Assembly: GCA_017562135.1 (NCBI GenBank)
Contig: QEYB01000654.1
Location: 1,116,001-1,180,000, forward strand
DNA length: 64,000 bases
Direction: 5' to 3'
Source of the DNA: Dipylidium caninum
Taxonomy: Eukaryota > Platyhelminthes > Cestoda > Cyclophyllidea > Dipylidiidae
Within the stretch, counting starts at the first letter, position 1. Each line of letters opens with the position of its first letter. The notes below the pieces were generated by a model. It was given only the letters and a program-made list of their open reading frames with translations, was not told where the DNA came from and made no database searches. The translations under genes and the position numbers were made by a program. Below are positions 13,073 through 24,842 of the stretch, piece by piece.

Positions 13073-14993
13073 TTAATTTATTTGTGAATGGGGGAGAGAG
13101 AGGCGAATTAGTTTCCAGATTAGCAAAATCCACTTGAGAAATTTATGTTCCTTTAAAAAGTCAGAAAATATGTGATTGGTCGCAGCGGAGTTAAGTAAAG
13201 GAGGCAACAACAGCAACAACTTTAATAAATTAATTTAATTTTCGTTGTTTGCTTTCATGCAAAGCTCTTTCTTTCATTCGCCACAATACCACTCGTTGCT
13301 ACATCTTCTTCTTTCCCTTTCAATCAACTAACGCGGTTTATCTCAGGCGTCTGTAATTTATAAATGCTCCCATTCAATGATTAAGGCATGTAAATAATTA
13401 CAAGTTACCGGAAAGTGTACAAAGGACTTTAGTATCTGTCGTTAGCTTTACTTCAACCGCTGGTCAGAGAATCCACTTGACATTTGTGTCGAAAACTTTT
13501 AAACCACTTTACTGCAGGCGTTACAAGGCCAAAATTGTGACTTTTTTCGCCTACTTGCGTGGCCAAATGGAAATGTCAGTGTAGCAAAGGGAGTGGAAGT
13601 GAATGTCTCATGTGTGAATTCCTAAACTTCTAACCCATTTTTGTGGGCATTTAGGGGGAGAATCGGGGCGGCTCTCCCTTGTGTTTATTGCCTCGACCAA
13701 TCAGCGCGCTCCATTCGGGCAAATTGGCGGTTTAAATGATTTATCGCCTCGAATAATCCGCAATTAGCCCCTCTAACCGGTGTACAAACTCCCCTCGGGC
13801 TGCAGTAATCACAACTTTGACTAAGTGTTACATTCCGCCCCTCATAGTCACCCGTTTCGACCGACGAGGGGGAAAACGTCGACCAAAGGTCGCATCAGCC
13901 GACCTTCGCCGCGGCTACTTCCACTCCTGTTGCCTCCCACAGGGCACAACTTTCATCCACGTCTGCCTCCACCATGTACACGCATTGACTCATCTGTTCT
14001 GAGGAGTTCCTTTTTTTTCTACTTTTTTTTCGTGTGAGTGAGTGTGTGTGTAGCCCTCCGAACCCGGTTTAAGGAGGCGGGCGGACGGGCGGACGGGCGG
14101 ACGGGCGGACGGGCAGTTGTTTTGCCCCACTGGTGCAATCGTCCAGACAGACGACGAGGCTGTCAGACGTTGTAAGAAAAAAAAGAAGATGAGAGTTTTT
14201 TCACGCCCCCTGGCGCCGCCCCGCCCCGCCCCCGCACTGCCCCTCCCCTGGCGAAAACACATTACTCTTCCGCGTGCCGCGGCGCCCCAGACTGGCCGCT
14301 TATGCCACGGAAGTGGAGTAGGCGAAATGCAAAGCCCGTCAAAAAGTGCACGGGGAGCAGAAACTTCCTACCAAGAGGGAGTTTAATTATCGCCGTGTTT
14401 TGGTACTTTGCGCAGTGACAAATTTAGAACAACGCGGGGGAGGCGGGGAGGTGCAGCTGTCGAACGGGCAGATCTGCAAAAGGTCATTTGGACGGCGGTG
14501 GTGGAATGCGCGTTCCGGCCGGAAGGCGCACCGAGCAGACCCGAGGAGGAAGTGGGAGGAGCGGTCAGAGCGGGACGGGCGGATCGTCCGCTGAGCGCCT
14601 CGTGGCGAGGTTTGCGGCCGAGGGGACGTGACGCGGTGGGGTGGAGACCGGGAATTGTGGAGGCGAAGGTGGAGAGGCACACGCAAGACATCGACAAAAG
14701 GCAGCTGAGGTTAAAGCAACCGGAGCAAAGCGATGACGGACGATATTCGCAAATGGACTCCTCCGCGAGGGGCGGAGGGGCGGGAACAGCCGAAAGGAGA
14801 GTCGCAGCGGGCTCGACGCTCCTCACGGCGCGGTCGACGGGTGCCTTCCCCGAAAGGCGTTGGTGTCAGTGCGACAGAGAAGGCGGAAATGGTCCTCTCG
14901 GGCGAAGCTGACGCCTGCTTCGAGGCCACAGGCCGGAGAAGTGTGCGCGGCTGCTTTTACTCCGTGGGGTGGAGGAGTGGACGAGCTGGCTCG
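13073..14993. other. Intergenic DNA with a short 8-bp tandem repeat
   Basis: AT-rich at first, then GC-rich. A tandem GGGCGGAC run of about five units lies near 14076-14112. Open frames at 14383-14911 on both strands lack domains and look like effects of base composition. Confidence 0.5.
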
Positions 14994-17888
14994 AATCATC
15001 CGACGTCCCTCTGGCGTGCCCCAACTCTGTCCAGCCTGGGAGCACACCACCTCGAGAGGAAGGCGTCCGCGAAGACGGTGTAATGGATGCACGACGTATG
15101 GACGGGTCGGGCAGAGGAGGAGCGGGAGCGGGAGAGGGAGGAGAAGGGGGAGGCGGAGAGGGTGGGAAGGGGGTGGCAGCAACAGAGGCAGCGACAGAGG
15201 CAGAGGCAGAGGCAGAGGAAGGAGGAGAGGCAGGTTGGCATTGGTGAAGATGGAGAAGCGCCTCGTTGCCCGGATGTGTGGAGAGACGATGCCTCGGGTG
15301 GACAAAATGCTCCGAGTCCGCGGAGGAGACGAGCCGACAGCAGCAGCAGCAGAAGCGGCAGCAGCAGAGCCTCGTCCCCCGCTCCGCCCGGTCAACAGTC
15401 TACTCGACGGGGGCGAGGGGAGGTGGCAAAAGTGGAGGCGGCGAAGGCGGCGGAGGCGGCGGAGGTGAATAAGCCTGTTTTGCACAGGTGCCGAATTCTA
15501 TTGGACCTCGGGCGAGTGGACGACGCGTTGGGCGACCTTCACGTCTAGACGGCCCAGGCGACAAAACAGTCTGGGTGTTGTTGACGCGGTGCGGTGTTGC
15601 CCGCTGCGCGTCGTGCGCCTTTGACTACACGTCGTCCCGTCCCGTCCCGTCCCATAGTCCCGTCCCGTCCCGCCTCTTCCCCAGACTCGCCATCCTCAGA
15701 TGCCGTCTACACACTTGCAACGAAGCACGAGGCGACAACGAGGCTGTGTTGCCAACACCAACGAGTGGTGGGGAAGGCGGAGCGAGCGTGTCGCGGTCGT
15801 CCTCGAAGCGTGGGGCCGGTGAGAAGACTCGACGTCGACACTGGCCATCCACGCCCACGTCCACGTCCACGTCCACGTCCACGTCCTCGCCGACGTCGTC
15901 GTGTCGGCGGCTGCTCTGCTCTGCTCTGCTCTGCTCTGCTCTGCTCTGCACCGCCGGTTCCTCGTCGTGGCGACCTGCCGGACAGTTGAGGCTGGCGAGG
16001 GAGCGTGGGAGGAGAGGACGGACAGGCGGTGGACGCTGAGAGCCGCGAGCAGCGGAGGTGACGCTCGCGGCGGGGTCGGTGCCGTGGCGCAGATGGAGAA
16101 GGCGGCGGCGGCGGCGGCGGCGGTGGTGGTGGTGATGTGTGGCAAGTCGAGTGAGGAGGTGGCCGCGTGGAAGGTGAGGAGCGAGGGGAAACGAAACGGC
16201 CGACTTCCCGAGGTTGAGTGGAGGCTGTGCACAGCGTCATTTGCCAGTCTCGACGTGCAACAGACAGTTCTGATGCCAGTCCTGTCACAGGCTGCGGCAA
16301 GGGGAGGCGGCAGACGGGAGACGGGGGTGGCGGGACTTGGGAAGCGCCCTTTTGACAGTTGTGACAGGCGAAGGATGCAACAGATGTTCTTCTCGCCTCG
16401 CCTCGCCTCGCCTCTCTTCTGTGTTGTCCTGTCCACTTCTGTCCAGGTCTCCTCTCCTCTCTCCTCTCTCCTCTTTCCTCTTTCCTCTCTCCTTCCCACC
16501 GGCCGGTCGCGTGTTTCGCCTGCCACCCGCTTCGGTGGAGCGCGTCTGCGCTGCCCACCGCTGACGGTGGCGAGAACCGCGTCTTCCGCGCCGCGAAGGG
16601 AAGGAAGAAGGCGGTGCAGTCGCAGCCACTGCGACGTGGGCCAGTGGACGAGTGGACGGTCCGCCTGAAGAGACGCGATGACGTCCGCCGCAGCCGACTG
16701 AACGACCGACCGACCGACGGACGGACGGAAGGGCGGACGAGGCCCCGCGGCTCTGCGAACCGGATGTACTAACGAATGTTGGATTTTGCCCATCAGCGTT
16801 TCTCGCAATGCAACTTCCTCAGTGCACCTGCTTCCAGGCCATTCTGTCGGAGCACCGCGGTCAGCGAAGATGCGGCAGACTGTAGCACTCGTGGCCGACA
16901 GTTCGACGCGGACGACTGTTTGTCCGCCTTCGTGGTCCCCAGCCGCAGAGGCTCCATCCATCCATCCTGCTCTTCCCCCGCCCGCCCGCCCACCCGCCCG
17001 CCCCGAGACGAACGCAACGCGACGCTGCGATTCCTCCAACTCCCCTCCATCCCGTTCTCCGCCCCGCCCCGCCCCGCCCCCCCCCACGCCACCCCGCACC
17101 TCCACCCCCCTCTAACGCAGACAACCTCTCTGTCCGGGCACGCGGCTCGCCTCTCCTCTGCGCTCTGCTCTTTTCCCCAACCCTCGCCCCCCGCCCCCCG
17201 CCCCCGCCCATTCCCCCTTGTCCGTGTCTGACCTCGTCTTTGCACCGAGTTCCGACTCGTCGTCGCCCCAGCGGGGGACGCCCTCCGCCCCCACGCCACC
17301 ATGACAAACCCCGTCGGCACGATGACTGCTTCTACTTGTCGCCTCGCCTTATTCAATGTCGACTGTCAGTGGGGGAGGCGGGGGGGGGGAAGGGGCGGGT
17401 AAACAAGTTAAGGGGGTGGAGAGATGGGAAGAAGGCGAACGCGAGAGGCAACGCCGCGTCCATCGGCCTCACGTCCTCACGTCCCCTCTCGTCCTCGTCC
17501 TCGTCCTCGCCATCGCCCTCGTCCTCACCTGACCCCGACGCCGACGCCGGTGACAGGATTGTTGGCGGCTGCAGACGAGGTCGACTCCACCTCGTCCCCC
17601 TCGCCGTGGATGGCGCTGAGGAGGGGCACATTGGCAGGCACATCGACGGGAATGGCGATGGAGGAGGAATTGGCGGCCTTGGAGAGGCCCGAGCCCGCTT
17701 GCGTCGCCGGACCGGCACCGCGGAAGTCGACTGCGTCCATCGACCAGACTGGAGTCCTCGGGCGATGCAGTCGGAGACACGGAAGGCCCCAGAGCCACAC
17801 GGAACCTGAAGGGTGACGAAGAGACCGTTTAAGGGCTCCGGCGAACCTCCACCGACACACAAATATTCCCCCTGTTGCGAGCTTCGGT
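14994..17888 (-). repeat. Right arm of long inverted repeat (family A)
   Basis: Reverse complement of 1236-6566 without the minisatellite expansion; only about 40 bp of CGTCC repeat remain near 15632-15672. Other simple repeats also differ in length: the CTCTG tract at 15911-15948 is longer than its partner at 3166-3190. The arm sits inside the family C pair, so the inverted pairs are interleaved rather than nested. Confidence 0.9.
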
Positions 17889-19561
17889 GGAAGTTACGGA
17901 AGGTGGTCTGAAAGACGGCGTGACACTTCGTCGTCGAATGGGGTGGTGTGACGGGAGAAGGCACCCGGTTTGGAATGTAATGATCTTCGTCGGTCTGAGT
18001 TGTAACGGTTCTTACTGATGTAGAATAACATTACACTTATCTCTTTCTGTGAAGCCATTCCAAAGTATACCTCCGTCCGTCCTTATTCCTCCTGCCCTCC
18101 GATGTCCTTCGGCTTCTCCATTCCACTACAGCTCGGTCTACTGTTGAAAGGCGTTGCCCGTTGCAGGTAAGCAGGCTGCTGTGTCCCATTTCTCCCACAC
18201 TCCTGTGAAGTCGACTTCCCACACTGTCTTCCTTCTTCCCCTTCTTTTTCATCCTTGCAGTCGCAGTCGGTGTTCCCGCCCCCGTCCGACCAATTCTTCC
18301 ACCTTCCTGTCTGACACTTTCTGCACATTAATTCACCTTGTTTAAATTACGTCGTTAACCTGCCTGAAATGCAAATTCCTCCTCAGGGTGGAGAGAGAAT
18401 TCTTCTCCTACCATTTAGTTTCTTTTTTTTGTGTTTCTACCAGTCCACTTCTTAATTTATTGCCCTACACTTTTCCATTCTCGTTCACTTTCGCTACACT
18501 GTTCCTCGCAGTGATTTGGCCTGCGTTCTGGCATGATTCAGCAGCGAACCTTCGGTGTCCACAAAATGGTTCTCTCGATGCTCTACATCTGGACGGTTTT
18601 CCGTACACTCGGGCACATGGTGTGTGTGAACATGGCGTTTGGTGAGAAAAAAATGTTTATTTTTACCTACACAAAAGTGTATATTCCAGCAATTGGCTGT
18701 TTCGTCACCAATCTGCCTCCTAGTAAGCCAAAAACATTGAGAAGTTGCTCTTTGATTTGACCATAGTTTGTCACCTTCCAATGGCTTGTCAAAGTGTGAA
18801 TCGACCTGTCGAGGGATGTGACTTTGCCTCTTTGACAGCATTTTCCTCTGTCCTCAAATCCACACTTCGTTAAAACTACAAAACCCAGGCGCAACTTTGT
18901 TTATGGCGGAATTTTGGATTCATTTTGACGATTTTTAGCCTCCACCATCCCACAAAATACAATTGCAGGTGCACAACCCTGTCAGTTATGAGTTGACGAG
19001 GTTTTCACACGGGGACAATGACATGATTAGTGTATGACTATGATAAAAATGTACTTAAATACTTAGCCAGAATCAATAAGCATACAGTATCAAAGAGCAA
19101 AACTTACAATCGTCGTTGATTTAACTTAGTTCGGGACTTGATTTCGAAAATTTCGTGTTCCAACTTGCCGGTAACTCAAAAACATGCCATGAGGTATGAG
19201 ACCTGACAGACAATACATTGTCAATATCGTCCTAAATAGGATATAAAATTTAAATAAATTCCTCCTAAGAGTACAACAATACGAGTCGATTGAGCAAGAT
19301 TAAAGTATTAAAGAATCCCTCGGGAGTTGAATGGTTGGCTGGTATACCACGAAATTTATGACTATAAATACTTACGAAAATACCTTTCATCGAAAGAAAA
19401 TATACATTGTTTTCAACTTTGTGGCACAACTGATAAATGAGGTTTACATATAAGTATTACTGAAATTCAAAAACACATGTTTATGGTCAGTTATCGCACT
19501 CCCTTCATCAATTCAAGGAACTAATCAGCCTTTTTTTCCTTCTATTCGTAAATAAGCGCCT
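17889..19561. other. Intergenic DNA, no gene seen
   Basis: Unique-looking sequence, AT-rich from about 18900. Short frames (18388-18645 plus, 18494-18841 minus) overlap on opposite strands and carry no domain. Confidence 0.55.
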
Positions 19562-19926
19562 TTTTTTGCCGCCCCCAGTTGTCGCACGACCGCCGTCCTC
19601 TCGCCTCTTGCACCCAGCACATGAGGGAAATTATCGATCAGTTGCGCAGTTGGCCAATCAAATCACGGAGTGGTGACTCACCCAGCGGTGATTTGCCCTT
19701 TGTGAATTGTTGCATCGATCGTCTCGGGCCAGTCCACCTGCGTGCTCGCTTTTCCACCCGCCCTTCGGCCCGCCCGCTCGCCTGCCTGACGGCTTGGAAG
19801 ACGAGGTCGGAGCCCCGTAGGGAGGACGGGGAACAGGGCGTTGTACCAATGTTCATGGAGGTAGATTTTGTAGAAAATGTACTGGTTGCTATTCCTCTTA
19901 ACATGTTAGTTCTGACAATGTTGTAA
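19562..19926 (-). repeat. Near-identical inverted repeat, family C, right copy
   Basis: Reverse complement of 12708-13072. It ends at GACAATGTTGTAA. It is separated from its partner by about 6.5 kb that contains the whole right arm of family A. Confidence 0.93.
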
Positions 19927-21306
19927 TCTTTTTATTTTGACAAAAGTGACTCAGTATTCTAGGGCTTTGTGTTTACCTTTGTGTCAGTCGAAGTTAGGAG
20001 ATATGACGTGTCTCCACAATGGGTTAATCATTAACTCACACTTGAACGTAGATCACAGGAGGGAAGTGTTTGACACGCATTGCTCTTGCTTCATAGTAGT
20101 TGAATTTTCCATTTTCGAGAAACTATCTTGTGTTGGCAGTTGAAATGAAGATCCGAGAAACGCTTCTCGAGAAAATTGAAATGTTGAACTCGCAAAAAAT
20201 ACTCTCTTTCAACCTACCGACTCAGACCTCAAAGTAAACCTTTTTGAGAAGGAGTCCGTGAAGCGAATAGGACAAAAAAGGAGGGGAAAATAATAAATGG
20301 AGGGAAGTTTTGACTCGCACTCGACTTTAGGAGACTGATTAATTGATGCAGTCTTAAAGTTTTGGGTGTGTAGTTGCGAAAAATTTATGGCAGGGGAATA
20401 GTTGGAGGCAGTTGTGACGTGTCTTACAAGGAGGATTTAAAAAAGGCAAAATAACTGCAATATTTGCTTTATTAGGCGCTTTTTCCTTCGGCCAACTGAA
20501 TTTTGGTTGCGGAATGGGACATATTCAAAGAAAGAAATGATTGAGAACTGGAAGGGAAATATGAAAAAGAGATTTTGGCTGAAAGATCCCCTTTTATCGA
20601 AGGGAAAAAAGCTGTACAAGGAAGAGAACATTTCCGGTCGCGTTAATTTAACTGTCCACTCCTTGCCGGCCCCTCTGACGCTTTGCCTCTTCCTCTCCTT
20701 CCGTGTTCCTTTCATTCCAACTCGCTTTTGGTAAACTGAACTTGTCACCTTTTGACGACACGTTGATTCCTTTGGATTGTTGGCTCTTACGTCCCTCACA
20801 TCTCCACTCCAAACGCTATTTCCGCTTCCAAGACCTGATTTCCACACTTCTCCATTTCCACCGATTCTCATCCTGATTCGTTGTCTATTTACTTCCCCTT
20901 TTAACTGTCCACCCTCACCAAAACTAGTGAAGCATCGGTCGTGAACAGGCGACCTCATCGTTCATCCGAACAATCGTATACGGTCTACTGACTCCCCTCG
21001 GTCTGTGCCGGAGTCCTTCTTCTTACCTCGCCCACATCCAGGTTCTCACAACTGATTACAACGGAGGAGGCCGTCCAGCCCCCCTCCCACTTCCCCACCC
21101 CCCCGCCCACCGGTGACACATTCATTGACTGCAGAATGTTTGATACGCATGTATTGCCTTAAATAAGAGGAATAGCCGTATTTGCCATAATGGGATCAAA
21201 AGTGTCTGTGATGAGTGAGGGCATCGGAGGAAAGAAAGAGGAGTGGGGAGGAGAGGGGGCGAGGGGGGGGGGAGAAACGCGCGCAGAAGCCTAGCACGCA
21301 GGCGTG

Positions 21307-21324
21307 CACACACACACACACACA
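21307..21324. repeat. CA microsatellite
   Basis: Nine CA units followed by an imperfect CAGA run. Confidence 0.9.
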
Positions 21325-21640
21325 GACAGACAACAAAGAGAAATGCAGTTCTCAAACAAGAAATAAATCCAACATTTGTCTATGTACAGCGGGGCGCAGT
21401 TTTGGATAATTTAAAACTTGTTTCTGGGCGTGTGTGCCCGTGTTGGGGCTTGCTGGCAAGACGAGTGGGAGATTAAGTAGAAGTGGTAGGAGAGACCCTG
21501 ATGATACTAATGCGAGACGATGAAGTAAAGACGCACCTATGAGAGAAAAAATAATAGGAAATGAATGAAAAACACAAAAAAATTGAGTAAACCTACGTAT
21601 CCCATTCGACCTTACGTAAAGTGCGCTCATACACGCCGGT

Positions 21641-21807
21641 TGACTCATCCGGAAGAATTAACCAATCACAGACAAGAGGTGGACGTGCACGCGTACAGAC
21701 TAATGAATCACCGAATCTGTGTACGTGCGCACGAGGCCTATTGGATGAGTCATTAGTGCGCGCATGAAAGCATGAAGAAGAACGCGTGTGGCTTATTGGA
21801 TGAGTCA
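21641..21807. promoter_or_regulatory. Cluster of AP-1-like sites
   Basis: TGACTCA at 21641-21647 and TGAGTCA at 21746-21752 and 21801-21807. The last two sit in a repeated context (TATTGGATGAGTCA), each with an adjacent inverted CCAAT. The motifs match the known bZIP/AP-1 consensus. Regulatory activity is inferred only. Confidence 0.35.
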
Positions 21808-24800
21808 CTGGACACGCATACATGCACGCACGAATACAGTAAACGCAGCCATTTATCAACGCCCTTCTGCCGCTACTGCTGCTGTCGCAACAACAAATGG
21901 TGAACGCGAAAACGCACGCACGCACACACGCAGGAGCGCGCGCGCGCGCATACGCGGAAATAATTTATGGGTGTCAGAATGGCGAGTGCGTGGAAGGAAA
22001 GAGGAAAGAAGAAAGTGACAGACGACCTTGAGGGAAGGCAAAGTGGGAAGCAGAATGGGAGAGGGAAGAAGACAGGCACTCTGAGCGAAGGACGAAAAAG
22101 TGGAGCCGAAAGGGGATAAAGTTTCCACAGGCTTCCACCTCACCTAACCCCTTTGTCATTGGCCTGTTGTTCTCATGATTTAAAGAAAAGGCGCCAATTA
22201 CTGCAAAGACCTGAGTTAGAAAAAAAGACACGAACAGAGTTGTGGCAATTACTTGTGGAAATTTTTCCCAATTACTAAGGGGTAAGGGGATTTCTCCCAG
22301 CGTGGGATTAATTCTTGGGGAAAAACAAGTCCCCAACCTGCATGGGGATAGGTGGGAGGGAAGGCGGAAGTTGGAAGTGAATGCATTCAGTGGACCCAGA
22401 GGGTCGGAAGAAGGAAATGAACGCGACACTTCCACCCTCATCGGCCTGTCGACATGATTTGGACACTTGCCAATCCGTGGAGTGAGTAACGTGTCTAGAC
22501 ATTCAATCAGTCAGTCGGTGGACCACTCGGACAGCAGACCACAGGTGTGGCCGCCCCTCACACCATCTGGCCCTTGCGTCGAACACACATTCATTATTCC
22601 GGCAAACGGCCGCCGGGCTACCATTCAGTCACATGAATCAACGCCGCAGTCGGTCCGTCGGTCGGTGAGGCGCTGGCTGCCGACAGTTCGGCCAATCATT
22701 CATTCATTCATTCCTTCATTCATGCATTGAGGGCTCCGCGCCCGGCCACCCTCGGGCGTCTCGAGGCTGAGGCCACAAATCAAACCGGCAGGCAGGCCGG
22801 CCGGCCGGGGACTCCGCCCGAGTGGGAAGGCGGACACACACCGGTGGGAGCGACGGTTCGCCACCGACTCCGATTAGCCCAACAAATCATTCCTTCAGCC
22901 TGGCAATCGCCATCCACTTTGGCGGCTCAGTGGAGTAAACACGAGGGGCGGTAGTAAAGACAGCATAAGCACTTGCAGGCAAACGCACACACACAAAATG
23001 ACATTTAACTGTGCCATTTAGACGAGGTGCACAGAGGCTGCAGAGGCGCTCATCCAATTGATGCAGGCTTCATAAACAACGCACACACATATTAAGATCG
23101 AGAGTGACATGGCAGGCGTGGCATTAACAACCATGTCGGAGGCGGCGGCGGTGGCGATGGCGGCTACTCGCGTTCTCCGGCTCTCCTCCGCCCCGGCGCC
23201 TGCTCTCCTCTCTCTCTCCCTCTCGCCACACACACACACACACGCTTGTGCTCGCCGCCTCGCCGTCCGCCGCCGGGCCACGGAAGGGGGCGGCGGAGGC
23301 GGAGGGTTGAGACGCGGCCTGGCTCTGGTGGACGGGCCCTCCGGTGTCCTCTTCCTCCCACATGTTTAGTGGACTCGCAGTGAAAGTGCCACGATGATTT
23401 CACACTTTTGGGAGGTGGGCGGCGTCGGGCAACTGCGGTGCCAAATATAGACGAGGCTCGACGGACGAAAGGCTCCAGTTGTGGGGCACAAAAATGACGT
23501 GTGGCAAGCAAAAGTCCACAGAACGTCAAGTGGACCCCTCGCCGCCACCGCCCCCCCCCCCTTCACGTGCGGGTGCGCATTCAGGCTACGAGGGCGGGGC
23601 GCACACCTCCCGAGGAGAATTAATGACTGGGGATTTCGCGGCGACCCCCGGGCAGCTGGGAATCCGCGAAAAATAGCCGAGCGGTGGATTCCGTTGCACG
23701 AGGCACCATCGGCATCGTCGGCACGGCAGTGAAAATAGGTCCCAGAGTGGGCAAATGCAGCAGCTCGAGGGGGTGGGGCAAACGACTCCAACCACTAGGA
23801 GGCTCGACTTTCCTTTCCACCCGCGAATGAAGGGGACAAGCGAGGGATTAAAGAGTCCGGAGAGGGGAGGAAAAAGGCAAACACCAGGTGGGCCTGGACA
23901 ACATGACTGGACTGAAATCGCCTTGTTCCATCAGAAATGGGACAACAGACAGACAGGCAAGAACAGGAAGCCACCTCGTTGTTCCACAGAAGTGGGCACC
24001 TCGAGGGGAGGGAGGAAAGGGGCCGCGGGGGACGAGGACACGCCAACTTAGGAGGGGCGGCAGCGGAGAATCACCGAAGTTCAAATGAATGAATGACGAC
24101 GGTGTCGACCGACGAATGGGAAGACAAAACTCCTCCCGCCTGACGAGGTGGAGCGGACAGGAGGGGAGAAGGCGAGACACGACGGGGCGGCCTTCAGTGC
24201 CTCCCTCCGAGTCGTCAGGCCCGTCCAGACAGGTCCGAGTGAAGCCCACAGGGGCCGTGGAGTCCGACACGAAAAGGCGTCACGCATCCCCTCGAGAAGG
24301 CAGTTTGGAGCGACGAGGAACACGACAAATGCGACCTCCTCGTCCAGCGGGAGTCAAATCGAACGGAGTCGGGCAAACCGCGGCCACCGAAGGTCGACTT
24401 GCACTGAGGAGGGCGAGTGGAAGGGCCAAAATAGACGAATGGACAAAAAGGCCAGTGGCTGCAGGAGGCGAGGGGGAGGAGGTGGGGGGAAGTGAGAACC
24501 CGGGGCTTGGAAAACGGGCAGACGAACGGCTGGCGGGCCGGCCGGCCAGACAGACGAGTACACGAAACGATGTGGTTGTGAACAGAGCGGAGACAAAACC
24601 GGGTGGAAAGGCAGGCCGGTTTGACGGAAAGCCGAGCACCTTGGAGAACTGGAGGTGGCACTTCCTCCGCAAGCGTGTCAGGCGGCCGAAAGACAGTCAG
24701 GGGAGGTGGAGGGGGACTTACTCGAGGAATAATGACGCAGATGACGGGATTGTCACGCAGGCAGATTTCGGAGAGGTGTTAGTGGCGAGGACGGACGACG

Positions 24801-24842
24801 GGCGCGGGCAGACTCGAGGAGGGGCAAGCATCTTCTCCTCCC

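Larger units (their letters stand above)
19927..24842. other. Intergenic DNA, downstream of Frizzled
   Basis: No convincing gene. It contains a 173-codon ATG frame on the minus strand (20437-20958), basic and without a domain, and GC-rich frames of up to 270 codons near 24089-24901 on the plus strand that run into the antisense of the Frizzled tail. Simple repeats are an AC run (21307-21324), another (23227-23243) and an ATTC run near 22697-22725. The 3' untranslated region of Frizzled should lie in the last part, but I see no clear polyadenylation signal for it. Confidence 0.5.

Noticed and set aside
20437..20958. 173-codon ATG frame on the minus strand
   Set aside because: No domain, promoter or splice support, and no neighbouring exon. 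Kept only as a note because its length is somewhat unusual for this base composition.
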